A stretch of 32,691 nucleotides of DNA. Origin: DASWIG01 sp965371445 (GTDB taxonomy: Bacteria > Acidobacteriota > Thermoanaerobaculia > Multivoradales > J023). Within the stretch, counting starts at the first letter, position 1, and each line of letters begins with the position of its first letter. Below are positions 7,560 through 14,812 of the stretch, in pieces. The stretch spans positions 1 through 32,691 of the forward strand of contig CBDUYN010000111.1 of assembly GCA_965371445.1 (NCBI GenBank). The letters run 5' to 3'. The position numbers and the translations under genes were made by a program. The notes under the pieces are model-generated. The model saw only the letters and a program-made list of their open reading frames with translations, made no database searches and had not been told where the DNA came from.

Positions 7560-10500
7560 AGCTCGTCCGGCTCAAGGTGGAGCATTTCGCGGCCCTGCGT
7601 TACGTGCGGCTCGACTTCGGTCCGGGCCTGAACGTCCTCTACGGACCCAACGACCTCGGCAAGTCGACCCTCGCGTCGGCGTTGCGTGCCGTCCTCCTCG
7701 TGCCGTCGACCTCGACGGCGACGGCGCGCTGGATCGAGTGGCAGGGCGACCAGACGCCGCAGGTCGAGCTGGTCTTTCAGACCGAGGAACGCCGCTTCTG
7801 GCGCGTCAAGAAGAGCTTCGGCTCGGGCACCCGGGGAACGGCGCTTCTCGAGTCCTCGCGCGACGGCAACAATTATTCCACCGTCGCCCGGGCCCGCCAG
7901 GTCGACGGCGAGCTGCGCAACCTCCTGCGTTGGGGGATCCCGAGCCCCGGCGGACGCAGTGCCCCTCGCGGCGAGCCCGAAACGTTTCTGACGACGGCGC
8001 TCCTCGCCCGCCAGGAAGATGTGGACGGAGTCTTCGCCAGAGGCCTCGCCGACGATCTCGACGAATCGGGACGCGAGCAGCTCACCGAAGCCCTCCAGAC
8101 CCTCGGTCAGGACCCCTTGCTCAAAGAAGCGCTGGAGACCGCACAGCAGAAACTCGACGAGGTCTTCACACCCCGCGGCGGCAAGAAGAAAGGACGTGGC
8201 TCGCCGCTCGTGCGCCAGAGCGAAAAGATCGACAAGACTTTACAAGAGGTCGGCGACCTCCGGATCCAGTGGGAGCAGACCCAGGCGCTCCAGGAACGGC
8301 TCGAGACGTTGCACGAGCAGCAGCTTCAGCAACATACGGAGGTCGAGGAGGCGCGCTCACGCTTCGGTGGCGTCGAGCTGATGGCGCGTCGTGCCGAAGC
8401 GGCGGAAAAGCTCGCCGCGATCGACACCAAGCTCGGTGCCGTCGCCGAGGCCGAGACTCAGGAGGAGGAGCTGCGACGCTCGCTCGACGAGAGGACGCGG
8501 CACGTCGACGAAGCCGCGGCGGCGCTGGAGCGCGCCCGGCGCGAACGCGACGAGGCCGCCGAAGCGGTCCGCCGCGCCGCGGATGACGAGACCGACGCCC
8601 GCCGTCAGCTCGAGCAGCAGAAGCTGGAGAAGCGTCAGCTCGAGGTCCGTTCGGCCCGCGACGAGGCCGGGCGCCGGGCCGAGCGGGCGAGGGCCGCCGT
8701 CGACCTCGCGGCCGACGTCGAGAGGGTCGCCGAGGAGCTCGCCGTGGGCCGGCAGAAGCTCGAGACGTCCGACACCGAAGAGCGGGAGGCCCGCCGCGAG
8801 CTGGAACGCTGGCAGCTCCTGGAACGTTGGCTGCGCTACCAGGCGGCGGACGGCGAACGGCAAGCGTTGGCGGAAAAAGCGGAGCGGGCGGCGGGCCTGC
8901 GCCGCGAGGCCGAAGGCAAGAAGGACGAGGCCGCGTCGATCCGCTCGTCTCAAGGGGCCGAACGCTGGCCCTCGGACGACGAGATGGTCGAGCTGCGCCG
9001 TCTGCGGGAGGATCTCCGGGTCGCCGAGGCGCGCCTGGAGGTGGGGCTTTCGGCCACGCTGAAACCGAAGCGCCGCGTCGATGTCCGCTTCTCCCGCGAC
9101 GGAGAGGACCTCCAGGAAGAGACGCTGTCGCTCCAGGTGACGCTCGAGGCCGAGCGCCAGCTCCGGGTGGAGGTCGAGGACCTGATCGAGATCCGTCTCC
9201 GCGGTGGCAGCCAGGAGCTGCGCGAGGAGATTGACACGCTCCGTGACCGCTGGGAGTCGAAGGCGGCTCCCTGGCTCCAACGTACCGGCCTCGCCACGGT
9301 CGACGAGCTCGACGCGGCCTGCCGGAGCTCGGCCGAAAATGCCCGGCGGGCGGACGATCTCGAGCAGGAGGAGGCGTCCCTCGTCGCGCAGGCCGAGGCC
9401 CTGGACGACGACACCGGACGCCTCGCGGAGCTCGGGCGGCGCGTCGAGGAGCTGCGCGGCGCCCTCGCCGGAGAGGACCTGGACGACCTCGCCGCCGAGG
9501 CTGGTGAGCGCGGCGTGGACAGCGTCGGCGAGCTCGAACGCCTGCGGGCGGTACCGGTCCGGCGTTTCGAGGAGGTGGCGGAAGCCCTCCAGGAGCTGCG
9601 GGTCGAGCTCGCCGGACGCGAAACGCGTCTGGAGTCGCTCCGAGCGGACCTGGAAGCGGCGAGCGGCGTGCTCGGCGCACCTCCGGAAGAGGCTCTGGCG
9701 GGTGCCCTGGAGACGTTCGCGGAGCTCGACGCCGAAGCGTCGGCGGTGGCGGAGCAGCTCGGGGCCGTTCAGGCCGAAGGCTCGGCGACCTCGTCCGAAG
9801 CCGACGACAAGCTACGCGCCGCACAGGAGACGGTGACGTCGGCGGAAGCGAAGAAGGCCGAGGCCGACGCCGAGCGCGACGACGTTCAGCAGTCGCTCGC
9901 CTGGGTCCGCGGCGAGCTCCAGGTGCGTCGCGAGCAGGCGGCGGGCCTCGACCGCGAGGTCGCCGCGAAGAAGCTCGAAGCGATCGAAGGCGAGATGGGA
10001 CGCCAGGAGGCAGACGACGGCGACGTCGAAGCGGCGCGTCTCCGCCTGACGGAGGCGGAGGGGGCGCTGGTCGAGCTCGTGGCGGAGATCCGCGAGGAGG
10101 AAGGGGCCTTGAAGCAGGTCGGTGGCGACGTCGTCCGCGAGCGGCTGGAGCGCGTCACCGAAGCGCTCGAGGAGCACCGCGAGCGGGAGTCGGAGCTGGA
10201 GATCGACTACGCGGCCTGGCGGCTTCTCGGCGAGACGCTCCGCGACGCCGAAAGCGATCAGGCGTCGCACCTCGGCCAGGCTCTCGTCGAGCCGATCTCC
10301 GAAGGCTTCCACAAGCTCACCCGCGGACGCTACGCCGCGCTCCAGCTCGGCCCGAGCCTGGAGACGAAAGGCATCGACGCGGCCGGCGGCACCTACGGTG
10401 TCGAGACGCTCTCCGTGGGGACGCGTCACCACCTCTCGACGCTTTTTCGCCTGGCGGTCGCCGAGCAGCTCGGCACCACTGTCGTCCTGGACGACCAGCT

Positions 10501-10723
10501 TGTCCAGAGTGACATCCAGACCATGGCCTATTTCCGGGACCTCCTGAAGGAGAAGGCGGGCAGCATCCAGGTCGTGGTGCTGACCTGCCGTCCCGAGGAA
10601 TACCTGGAGCCGGGGGAGATGCCGGGACGCGGCAACGGCGCGGAGCGCGACAGCGCGGAGGGCTACGTCCGGGCGGTCGACCTCGAGCAATTGGTGGCGC
10701 GTGCGGGTCGTCCTCCGGGGTAG
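7556..10723 (+). CDS. SbcC/YhaN-like coiled-coil ATPase (Rad50/SMC type)
   Basis: This 1055-residue protein has the SMC/Rad50 plan: ATPase halves at the two ends and a long coiled coil between. Walker A is GPNDLGKST (30-38), of the YhaN form rather than the canonical GxNGxGKS. The ABC-type signature is near 945-960 (ETLSVGTRHHLSTLFRLA), and Walker B is near 975-983 (VVLDDQLVQSD), with Asp-Asp as in YhaN. Residues from about 220 to 880 are highly charged, with Glu/Arg/Ala heptads. No clear CxxC zinc hook was seen at the middle. It would dimerise, clamp DNA and control the phosphoesterase gene that it overlaps by four bases. Pieces of two more copies lie downstream, at 12208-12645 and 14525-14759. 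The RecF/RecN families are less likely, given the phosphoesterase partner. Confidence 0.9.
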   Translation: MKLVRLKVEHFAALRYVRLDFGPGLNVLYGPNDLGKSTLASALRAVLLVPSTSTATARWIEWQGDQTPQVELVFQTEERRFWRVKKSFGSGTRGTALLESSRDGNNYSTVARARQVDGELRNLLRWGIPSPGGRSAPRGEPETFLTTALLARQEDVDGVFARGLADDLDESGREQLTEALQTLGQDPLLKEALETAQQKLDEVFTPRGGKKKGRGSPLVRQSEKIDKTLQEVGDLRIQWEQTQALQERLETLHEQQLQQHTEVEEARSRFGGVELMARRAEAAEKLAAIDTKLGAVAEAETQEEELRRSLDERTRHVDEAAAALERARRERDEAAEAVRRAADDETDARRQLEQQKLEKRQLEVRSARDEAGRRAERARAAVDLAADVERVAEELAVGRQKLETSDTEEREARRELERWQLLERWLRYQAADGERQALAEKAERAAGLRREAEGKKDEAASIRSSQGAERWPSDDEMVELRRLREDLRVAEARLEVGLSATLKPKRRVDVRFSRDGEDLQEETLSLQVTLEAERQLRVEVEDLIEIRLRGGSQELREEIDTLRDRWESKAAPWLQRTGLATVDELDAACRSSAENARRADDLEQEEASLVAQAEALDDDTGRLAELGRRVEELRGALAGEDLDDLAAEAGERGVDSVGELERLRAVPVRRFEEVAEALQELRVELAGRETRLESLRADLEAASGVLGAPPEEALAGALETFAELDAEASAVAEQLGAVQAEGSATSSEADDKLRAAQETVTSAEAKKAEADAERDDVQQSLAWVRGELQVRREQAAGLDREVAAKKLEAIEGEMGRQEADDGDVEAARLRLTEAEGALVELVAEIREEEGALKQVGGDVVRERLERVTEALEEHRERESELEIDYAAWRLLGETLRDAESDQASHLGQALVEPISEGFHKLTRGRYAALQLGPSLETKGIDAAGGTYGVETLSVGTRHHLSTLFRLAVAEQLGTTVVLDDQLVQSDIQTMAYFRDLLKEKAGSIQVVVLTCRPEEYLEPGEMPGRGNGAERDSAEGYVRAVDLEQLVARAGRPPG

Positions 10724-10780
10724 CTGTGATAGACTGGGAGCGGAGGTTCGACATGGAACACGATTTGAAGGAGCTCACCC

Positions 10781-10864
10781 ATGGAAGCCCGTGATCTGGT
10801 TCAGGCTCGACTCTACAACACCGAAGAAGATGTCGTCCGCGACGAAGGAGGTTTGCAGAAATGA
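10781..10864 (+). pseudogene. 27-residue remnant of an antitoxin-like N-terminus
   Basis: ATG 10781 opens a 27-codon frame reading MEARDLVQARLYNTEEDVVRD and stopping at TGA 10862-10864. That stop overlaps the ATG of the antitoxin that follows. From memory, MEARDLVxARLYxTEE matches the N-terminus of UPF0175/CopG-like antitoxins, which run on for another 50-70 residues, so this is probably a truncated relic. It could still act as a short leader that couples translation into the toxin-antitoxin pair. Confidence 0.4.
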
Positions 10865-11061
10865 CCAGGATTGAAGAGCTCCGGACGACCATCGAGACGC
10901 TCCCAGCGGAAGAATTCGACCAGCTGCGACAGTGGTTCATGGAGAAGGACTGGGAACACTGGGACCGCCAGATCGAAAGGGACTCGGAAGCGGGAAAGCT
11001 CGACTTTCTGATAGAGGAAGCAAGGCAAGCCAAGGCTGCCGGCGAGTTGAAGGATCTGTAA
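10861..11061 (+). CDS. Antitoxin of a RelE/ParE-type toxin-antitoxin pair
   Basis: This 66-residue acidic protein has a predicted helical N-terminus (MTRIEELRTTIETLPAEEF) and a tail KLDFLIEEARQAKAAGELKDL-type pattern. That pattern is common in small antitoxins paired with RelE/ParE-like toxins. It would bind and mask the toxin encoded immediately downstream and may repress the shared promoter. A strong AAGGAGG at 10845-10851 lies nine bases before ATG 10861. The TAA stop is followed directly by the GTG of the toxin, so the two are translated together. The family assignment rests on its look and its context. Confidence 0.8.
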   Translation: MTRIEELRTTIETLPAEEFDQLRQWFMEKDWEHWDRQIERDSEAGKLDFLIEEARQAKAAGELKDL

Positions 11062-11322
11062 GTGCACAGGACAACTCGCCGCTTCTGGCAACTCTTCGAG
11101 AAGCTACCCAACCCGGTACAAGAGCTCGCACCTAGTAATTTCGAGCTACTGAAAAAAGATCCACGCCACCCGTCGCTCCACTTCAAGAGAGTCGGCAAGC
11201 TCTGGTCCGCCCGCGTAGGCCTCAGCTATCGTACGCTTGCGGTCGAGGACGGTGAGGACTATATCTGGGTGTGGATCGGATTACATGACGAGTACGAGAG
11301 ACTGATTCAGCAAAGCAGCTGA
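11062..11322 (+). CDS. RelE/ParE-family toxin
   Basis: This small basic protein of 86 residues has the fold pattern of RelE/ParE toxins: N-terminal helices (RRFWQLFEKLPNPVQELAPSNF), then strands with HPSLHFKRV, WSARVGLSYRTLAV and the terminal IWVWIGLHDEYERLI. RelE members cleave mRNA on the ribosome, whereas ParE members poison gyrase; the sequence does not decide between them. The GTG start at 11062 directly abuts the antitoxin stop and has no ribosome site of its own, so translation is coupled and toxin dosage stays below antitoxin. It lies between the SbcC/YhaN-like gene and the THEP1-like NTPase. In the second copy of that region no toxin-antitoxin pair is present. Confidence 0.85.
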   Translation: MHRTTRRFWQLFEKLPNPVQELAPSNFELLKKDPRHPSLHFKRVGKLWSARVGLSYRTLAVEDGEDYIWVWIGLHDEYERLIQQSS

Positions 11323-11335
11323 GCCCCAGATTTCC

Positions 11336-11866
11336 ATGGAGCAACACGTCTTGCTGCTGACAGGCCCTCCGGGAATCGGGAAGACGACCGTCGTCCAGCG
11401 GGTGGCGGAGCACCTCTCGGGACGTCGCCTCGGAGGCTTCTACACCCAGGAGGTTCGTGACCGCGGTGGACGCCGGGTCGGCTTCCGGGGGATGACGTTC
11501 ACGGGGGAGCGACGCCTGATCGCCCACGTGGACTTCAGGGGACCGGCTCGGGTCGGCCGCTACGGTGTCGACGTCGCCGCCGTCGCTGCCCTCGCCGGGT
11601 CCCTCGCTACGGACACCGGGGTCGATATCTGCCTCCTCGACGAGATCGGCAAGATGGAATGCCTGTCTCCGGCGTTCGTCGGCGCGGCGCGTGGGCTCTT
11701 CGACTCCGGGGTCCCGGTCGTCGCGACGGTGGCCTGGCGCGGCGGCGGCTTGATCGCCGAGGTCAAGGCGCGTCGCGACGTCGAGATCTGGGAGGTCGAG
11801 CACGACAATCGGGAGAGACTGCCCGAGGACGTCCTCGGCTGGGTCGGTGAGAGGTTGGATTCTTGA
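11336..11866 (+). CDS. THEP1-like nucleoside triphosphatase
   Basis: This 176-residue P-loop NTPase belongs to the THEP1 family (NTPase_1). These enzymes hydrolyse ATP, GTP and other NTPs in vitro, and their cellular role is poorly known. Walker A is GPPGIGKT (10-17), and Walker B with its family tail is CLLDEIGKME (about 98-107). The conserved LGGFYTQEVR and GGLIAEVKARRD segments are also present. The length is normal for the family. ATG 11336 starts 13 bases after the toxin stop, with only a weak ribosome site. A diverged, broken second copy lies at 13029-13541. In both copies the gene sits downstream of SbcC/YhaN sequence, which suggests an older linkage with that operon. Confidence 0.88.
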   Translation: MEQHVLLLTGPPGIGKTTVVQRVAEHLSGRRLGGFYTQEVRDRGGRRVGFRGMTFTGERRLIAHVDFRGPARVGRYGVDVAAVAALAGSLATDTGVDICLLDEIGKMECLSPAFVGAARGLFDSGVPVVATVAWRGGGLIAEVKARRDVEIWEVEHDNRERLPEDVLGWVGERLDS

Positions 11867-12207
11867 CGAGTGCTCTTCTTTGTCGCTCTTCTTCTTTGTC
11901 GTTCTCTCTGATTCTACGGTGTCTACCCGGGCATGAAGATCGCCGTTGCATTGGGTCCGACGTAGAATCCGATTCCGGAACGCCAACGGTGTTCTATCCC
12001 GAAGCCCAGGGTAACGCCCTGGGTACACCGGATCCCGTTCGTGGCAGCGGCCAGGCCGATCGCGGCGACTGAGCTGGGATCAGTCGATCTCCGGAGGTGG
12101 ATGCTTGCCTGCCGCGTACAGCACTTGACGGAAGTTGAGCAGGCTTGCCCGGTTCAGCTGAAGCGCCGCGACCGTCGCACGCCCGGAAGCCGTACGACCC
12201 AGAATGC
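11867..12207. other. Intergenic stretch with a REP-like hairpin, no gene seen
   Basis: No protein family is recognisable between the NTPase stop and the SbcC/YhaN fragment. It begins with a pyrimidine-rich run, at about 11870-11915. A palindrome with CCCAGGG at 12005-12011 and CCCTGGG at 12017-12023 shares its arms with the hairpin beside the transposase relic at 2365-2392. The junction with the next gene fragment is abrupt, near 12208. Confidence 0.5.
12005..12023. repeat. REP-like hairpin CCCAGGG-loop-CCCTGGG
   Basis: These are perfect 7-base arms around a five-base loop (TAACG). The arms match those at 2365-2371 and 2386-2392 beside the RAYT-type transposase relic, about 9.6 kb away. A dispersed element mobilised by such a transposase would explain this. 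Chance similarity of a short GC palindrome cannot be excluded. Confidence 0.55.
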
Positions 12208-12645
12208 GTCGATCCGGTCTCCGAGCGCTTTCGAAAGCTCACCCGTGGACGCTACGCCGGGCTTCAGCTCGGCCCGAGCCTGGAGACGCAGGGCGTGCGC
12301 GCGGCCGGCGGCACCTACGGTGTCGACACGCTCTCGGTTGGGACGCGCCATCACCTCTCGACGCTCTTTCGTCTGGCAGTGGCCGAGCAACTCGGGACCA
12401 CCGTCGTGCTCGACGATCAGCTCGTCCAGAGCGACATCCAGACGATGGCGTTTTTTCGCGACCTCTTGAAGGAAAAGGCGGGGAGCGTCCAGATCGTGGT
12501 GTTGACGTGCCGTCCCGAGGAGTATCTGGAGCCGGGAGAGATGCCAGGACGCGGCGACGGCTCGGAGCGCGACAGCCTCGACGGTTACGTCCGGGCGGTG
12601 GACCTGAAACGTCTGGTGGCGCGTTCGGGGCGTCCTTCTGGGTAG
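12208..12645 (+). pseudogene. 3' fragment of a second SbcC/YhaN-like gene
   Basis: The last ~146 residues of an SbcC/YhaN-like protein (VDPVSERFRKLTRGRYAGLQ... to RSGRPSG) match the end of the intact gene at 7556-10723 almost throughout. The signature LSVGTRHHLSTLF, Walker B VVLDDQLVQSD and LTCRPEEYLEPGEMPGR are all kept. The Walker A half and the coiled coil are absent, so it cannot be an ATPase on its own. Many DNA differences from the intact copy fall in third codon positions, so the sequence diverged while under protein-level selection and was truncated later. An in-frame TTG at 12145 would allow translation, but homology begins only at about 12208. Confidence 0.85.
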
Positions 12646-13028
12646 GTTCATCTCAATCCGGAGGATCTGGAATTTCCCCACGCCGACCGTCAGGCGGTCG
12701 GCGCGGATGCGCTCGACGGCGCCGCCGACGGCCCAGCCGAGAATGTCCTCCGGAATCGTCCGGCCTGGCCGTGGAAGCGCCTCCTGGGTCACCATCTCGT
12801 CATAGGATGCACATCTCCACTGTCCCCGAAATTTCGGAGGTCCACCATGCCTGAAGTATTGAGCGCTTTTTCGCTCGATCAGCCCGGCCTGGAACAACCA
12901 GAACCTGCTCCGCCTGGCGCGGGTCACCCGCAGCCGCTGCATCTCGGCCCACGTGCGCGCTCAGGACTCGAGGTAGGTGTGCTCGCCGGAGCCCGCCAAA
13001 TGATGGACTGCCACGGCCATGGCCCACC
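12646..13028. other. Stretch between relics, no identified gene
   Basis: No intact gene was seen. On the minus strand a frame from ATG 12795 reads MVTQEALPRPGRTIPEDILG and onward, then runs without a stop antisense into the SbcC/YhaN fragment. It may be a relic of an unknown gene or chance. In the intact copy the equivalent interval, 10724-11335, carries the toxin-antitoxin pair; here there is none. Confidence 0.4.
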
Positions 13029-13541
13029 ACGTTCCTTCTCCTGACCGGTCCTCCGAGGATCGGCGAGACGATCGTCGTCACCTGGGAAGCGAAGCGTCTG
13101 GCCGGACGACGTCTCGGAGGGTTCTACACCGAAGGGGTCCGCGGCCCGAGCGGACGCCGGGTGGGCTTTCGCGGCGTGACGTTCGCGGGCGAGGGGCGGC
13201 GGATCGCCCACGTCGAGATCGCCGGTCCGGCCCGCGTCGGCCTCTATGGCGTCGACGTTGCCGCTGTCGACGCCCTCGCTGCGTCTCTCGCGCGGACGAC
13301 GACGTCGACGTCTATCTCCTCGACGGGATCGGCAAAATGGAGTTCCTGTCTTCGGCGTTCGTCGCGGCGGTGGGCGTCCTTCTCGACTCTCCGGTCCCGG
13401 TCGTCGCGACGGTGGCACGCCGGCGGCCTGATCGCGGAGGTCAAGGCGCGCCGGGACGTCGAGCTCTGGGAGGTCGACCACGGTGACCGCGACAGGTTGC
13501 CCGAGGACCTCCTCGACTGGGTTGGCGAGAGGTTGTTGTTG
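13029..13541 (+). pseudogene. Dead second copy of the THEP1-like NTPase
   Basis: It aligns along its whole length with the intact NTPase at 11336-11866. Walker A reads GPPRIGET instead of GPPGIGKT, so the Gly and the catalytic Lys are both replaced. There is no in-frame ATG at the 5' end. One frameshift falls near 13297; DVDVYLLDGIGKMEF then continues in another frame. A second shift near 13420 restores the first frame for GGLIAEVKARRDVELWEV. A two-base loss relative to the intact copy removes the stop codon after GERL. Walker B has Gly where the intact copy has Glu (LLDGIGKME versus LLDEIGKME). This many independent lesions mean real decay, not sequencing error. Confidence 0.88.
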
Positions 13542-13811
13542 ACGAGTGGCTCCTGTTTCCATATCTTCCACCGGACGACCCGCATGTTCCACGGCCAGCA
13601 TGACGGACGCCGCCCGCACGAAGATCGTGACGGTCGTGATCCCGAGATCAGCTCAAATCGAGGCTGAGAGAAGCTCTACGCTCCCACAGTGGCAAGCCCT
13701 GGTGCAATCCCGCCAGCCCGCGAAGCCGGAGAGAACGTGGGCGTGAGAGTGAAAGAGGCTATACTGAGGCTTTGAGGATCCACGGCCGAACCGCTGCAGG
13801 AGGAGACCACC

Positions 13812-14039
13812 ATGGACAAGCAGATCAAGATCATTGTCGAGAAGCATGTCGACGGCTGCGTCGCCTACTCGGTGGGTCTCAAGGGGGTCGTAGTGGCGCA
13901 AGGCGGCACCTGTGAGGAGGCCCTGAGCGAGGTTCACTCGGCCATCGAGTTCCATGTCGAGACCTTCGGTTCCCAGATGCTTGAAAGCCAGGCCGAAACC
14001 CTTGAGATCTTCGTCGCGGAGACGGCTGTCGCGGTCTGA
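13812..14039 (+). CDS. hicB: HicB-like antitoxin
   Basis: This 75-residue protein has the partial RNase-H-like fold of HicB antitoxins: strands IKIIVEKHVDGCVAYSVGLKG and VVAQGGTCEEAL, then a helix with SAIEFHVETFG. It would bind and inhibit the HicA ribonuclease encoded next, with the antitoxin-first order that is usual in many hicBA pairs. It has no obvious C-terminal DNA-binding domain. ATG 13812 follows an AGGAGGAG-type site about eight bases upstream. A TATACT at 13760-13765 could be a -10 element, but no good -35 is visible. Its TGA overlaps the HicA ATG (TGATG). The 270 bases before it hold no recognised gene. Confidence 0.85.
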   Translation: MDKQIKIIVEKHVDGCVAYSVGLKGVVVAQGGTCEEALSEVHSAIEFHVETFGSQMLESQAETLEIFVAETAVAV

Positions 14040-14812
14040 TGGCGAGGCTTCCCGTGGATGCACCGATGCCCAGAGTTCTCAAGGGATTTCAAGACCTTGG
14101 GTTCAAGTTGGTTCGGAAAGGCAACCACATCGGGATGATCCGAGAGAGCCCCGACGGGCCGACCACTCCTCTGACCTTGCCGAGCCATCGTCGGATCACG
14201 GGATCGACGCTGCGGACGACCTTGAGGCAGTCTCAGATCCAACGCGACGAATTCCTCGCGGTCTCCACAGATCAGGAGTGGGTCGCAGCCCAGATGCCAC
14301 GACGCACCACCTACGTCACCGACGCCCCGTCGGGGGAGGACCGCCTCGGCCTCTCCGACTTCATGCCGGCGCTGAGCCGCATTCTCACCGACGCCCCGAG
14401 GCCTCTGACCGCCGGAGTCTTCGGACCCCTGGGAAACGGCAAGATGACGCTGGCGGCAGCGAGCCTGCGTACCGTGTGGCTCAACGCCTCGGCGGCGATC
14501 GAGGACGCCATGGCTGACCGCCAAGTCGAGGAGGAGGTCGTCGACGTCGAGGCGTCGCGGCGACGGCCGGACGCGGAGGAGGCCTTCCTCGTCGAGGTCG
14601 AGGTGCAAATCCGCGAGAAGAAAGGGGCACTGAAACAGGTCGGCGGCAACGTCGTCCGCGACCGCCTGGAGCGGGCCAAGCACGCCCTCGAGCAGCACGC
14701 AGGGTTACGTCCAGGCGGTGAAACTGGAGCGTCTGGTGGCGCATCCGGGGCAGACATGACAGACTGGAACCAGAGGCTCAGCATGCAAATCCCAAGGGAG
14801 AAATTGGAATGA
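14039..14812 (+). CDS. hicA: HicA-like toxin read through into gene debris (chimeric frame)
   Basis: Residues 1 to about 76 are a HicA-type mRNA interferase, with MARLPVDAP, LGFKLVRKGNHIGM holding the catalytic His of the double-stranded RNA-binding fold, TPLTLPSH and ITGSTLRT. Normal HicA ends near 75-85 residues, but this frame lost its stop and runs to 257. Residues 94-158 resemble the start of a KAP-family P-loop NTPase (DAPSGEDRLGLSDF, FGPLGNGKMTL). Residues 163-222 match an internal coiled-coil part of the SbcC/YhaN protein. The tail (223-257) is out-of-frame debris. A toxin with such a tail may be unfolded or inactive. It overlaps hicB at its start, and its TGA overlaps the ATG of the next gene. 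Confidence 0.75.
   Translation: MARLPVDAPMPRVLKGFQDLGFKLVRKGNHIGMIRESPDGPTTPLTLPSHRRITGSTLRTTLRQSQIQRDEFLAVSTDQEWVAAQMPRRTTYVTDAPSGEDRLGLSDFMPALSRILTDAPRPLTAGVFGPLGNGKMTLAAASLRTVWLNASAAIEDAMADRQVEEEVVDVEASRRRPDAEEAFLVEVEVQIREKKGALKQVGGNVVRDRLERAKHALEQHAGLRPGGETGASGGASGADMTDWNQRLSMQIPREKLE
14318..14512 (+). pseudogene. KAP-family P-loop NTPase fragment
   Basis: In frame with the HicA gene, this codes for DAPSGEDRLGLSDFMPALSR, then a Thr-Ala-Gly-Val lead into FGPLGNGKMTL and VWLNA. KAP NTPases typically begin with a segment of the form D-x-P-x-x-x-D-x-L-x-F followed by FGxWGxGK[ST] and WFNAW. Here the P-loop is GPLGNGKM, with Met at the Ser/Thr position, and the rest of the protein is gone. 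KAP NTPases are frequent in defence islands. The identification comes from motif resemblance only. Confidence 0.55.
14525..14759 (+). pseudogene. Internally deleted third SbcC/YhaN remnant
   Basis: Bases 14525-14704 encode IREKKGALKQVGGNVVRDRL and flanking residues, which match IREEEGALKQVGGDVVRERL of the intact SbcC/YhaN-like protein. A different frame, 14703-14759, then encodes GYVQAVKLERLVAHPGQT and TGA, matching its last residues GYVRAVDLEQLVARAGR. The roughly 140 intervening residues, including signature and Walker B, are deleted. The DNA after the stop (ACAGACTGGAAC..., 14760 on) still resembles the flank of the intact gene after 10723, so this is a locus remnant and not just a coding fragment. 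Confidence 0.75.

Noticed and set aside
8166..9824. 552-residue minus-strand frame inside the SbcC/YhaN gene
   Set aside because: It is composed of Arg/Pro/Ala repeats, antisense to the coiled coil; a codon-composition shadow.
12154..12942. 262-residue minus-strand frame
   Set aside because: Its second half is antisense to the SbcC/YhaN fragment. Only the stretch near 12650-12795 might be a relic, and no family could be named.
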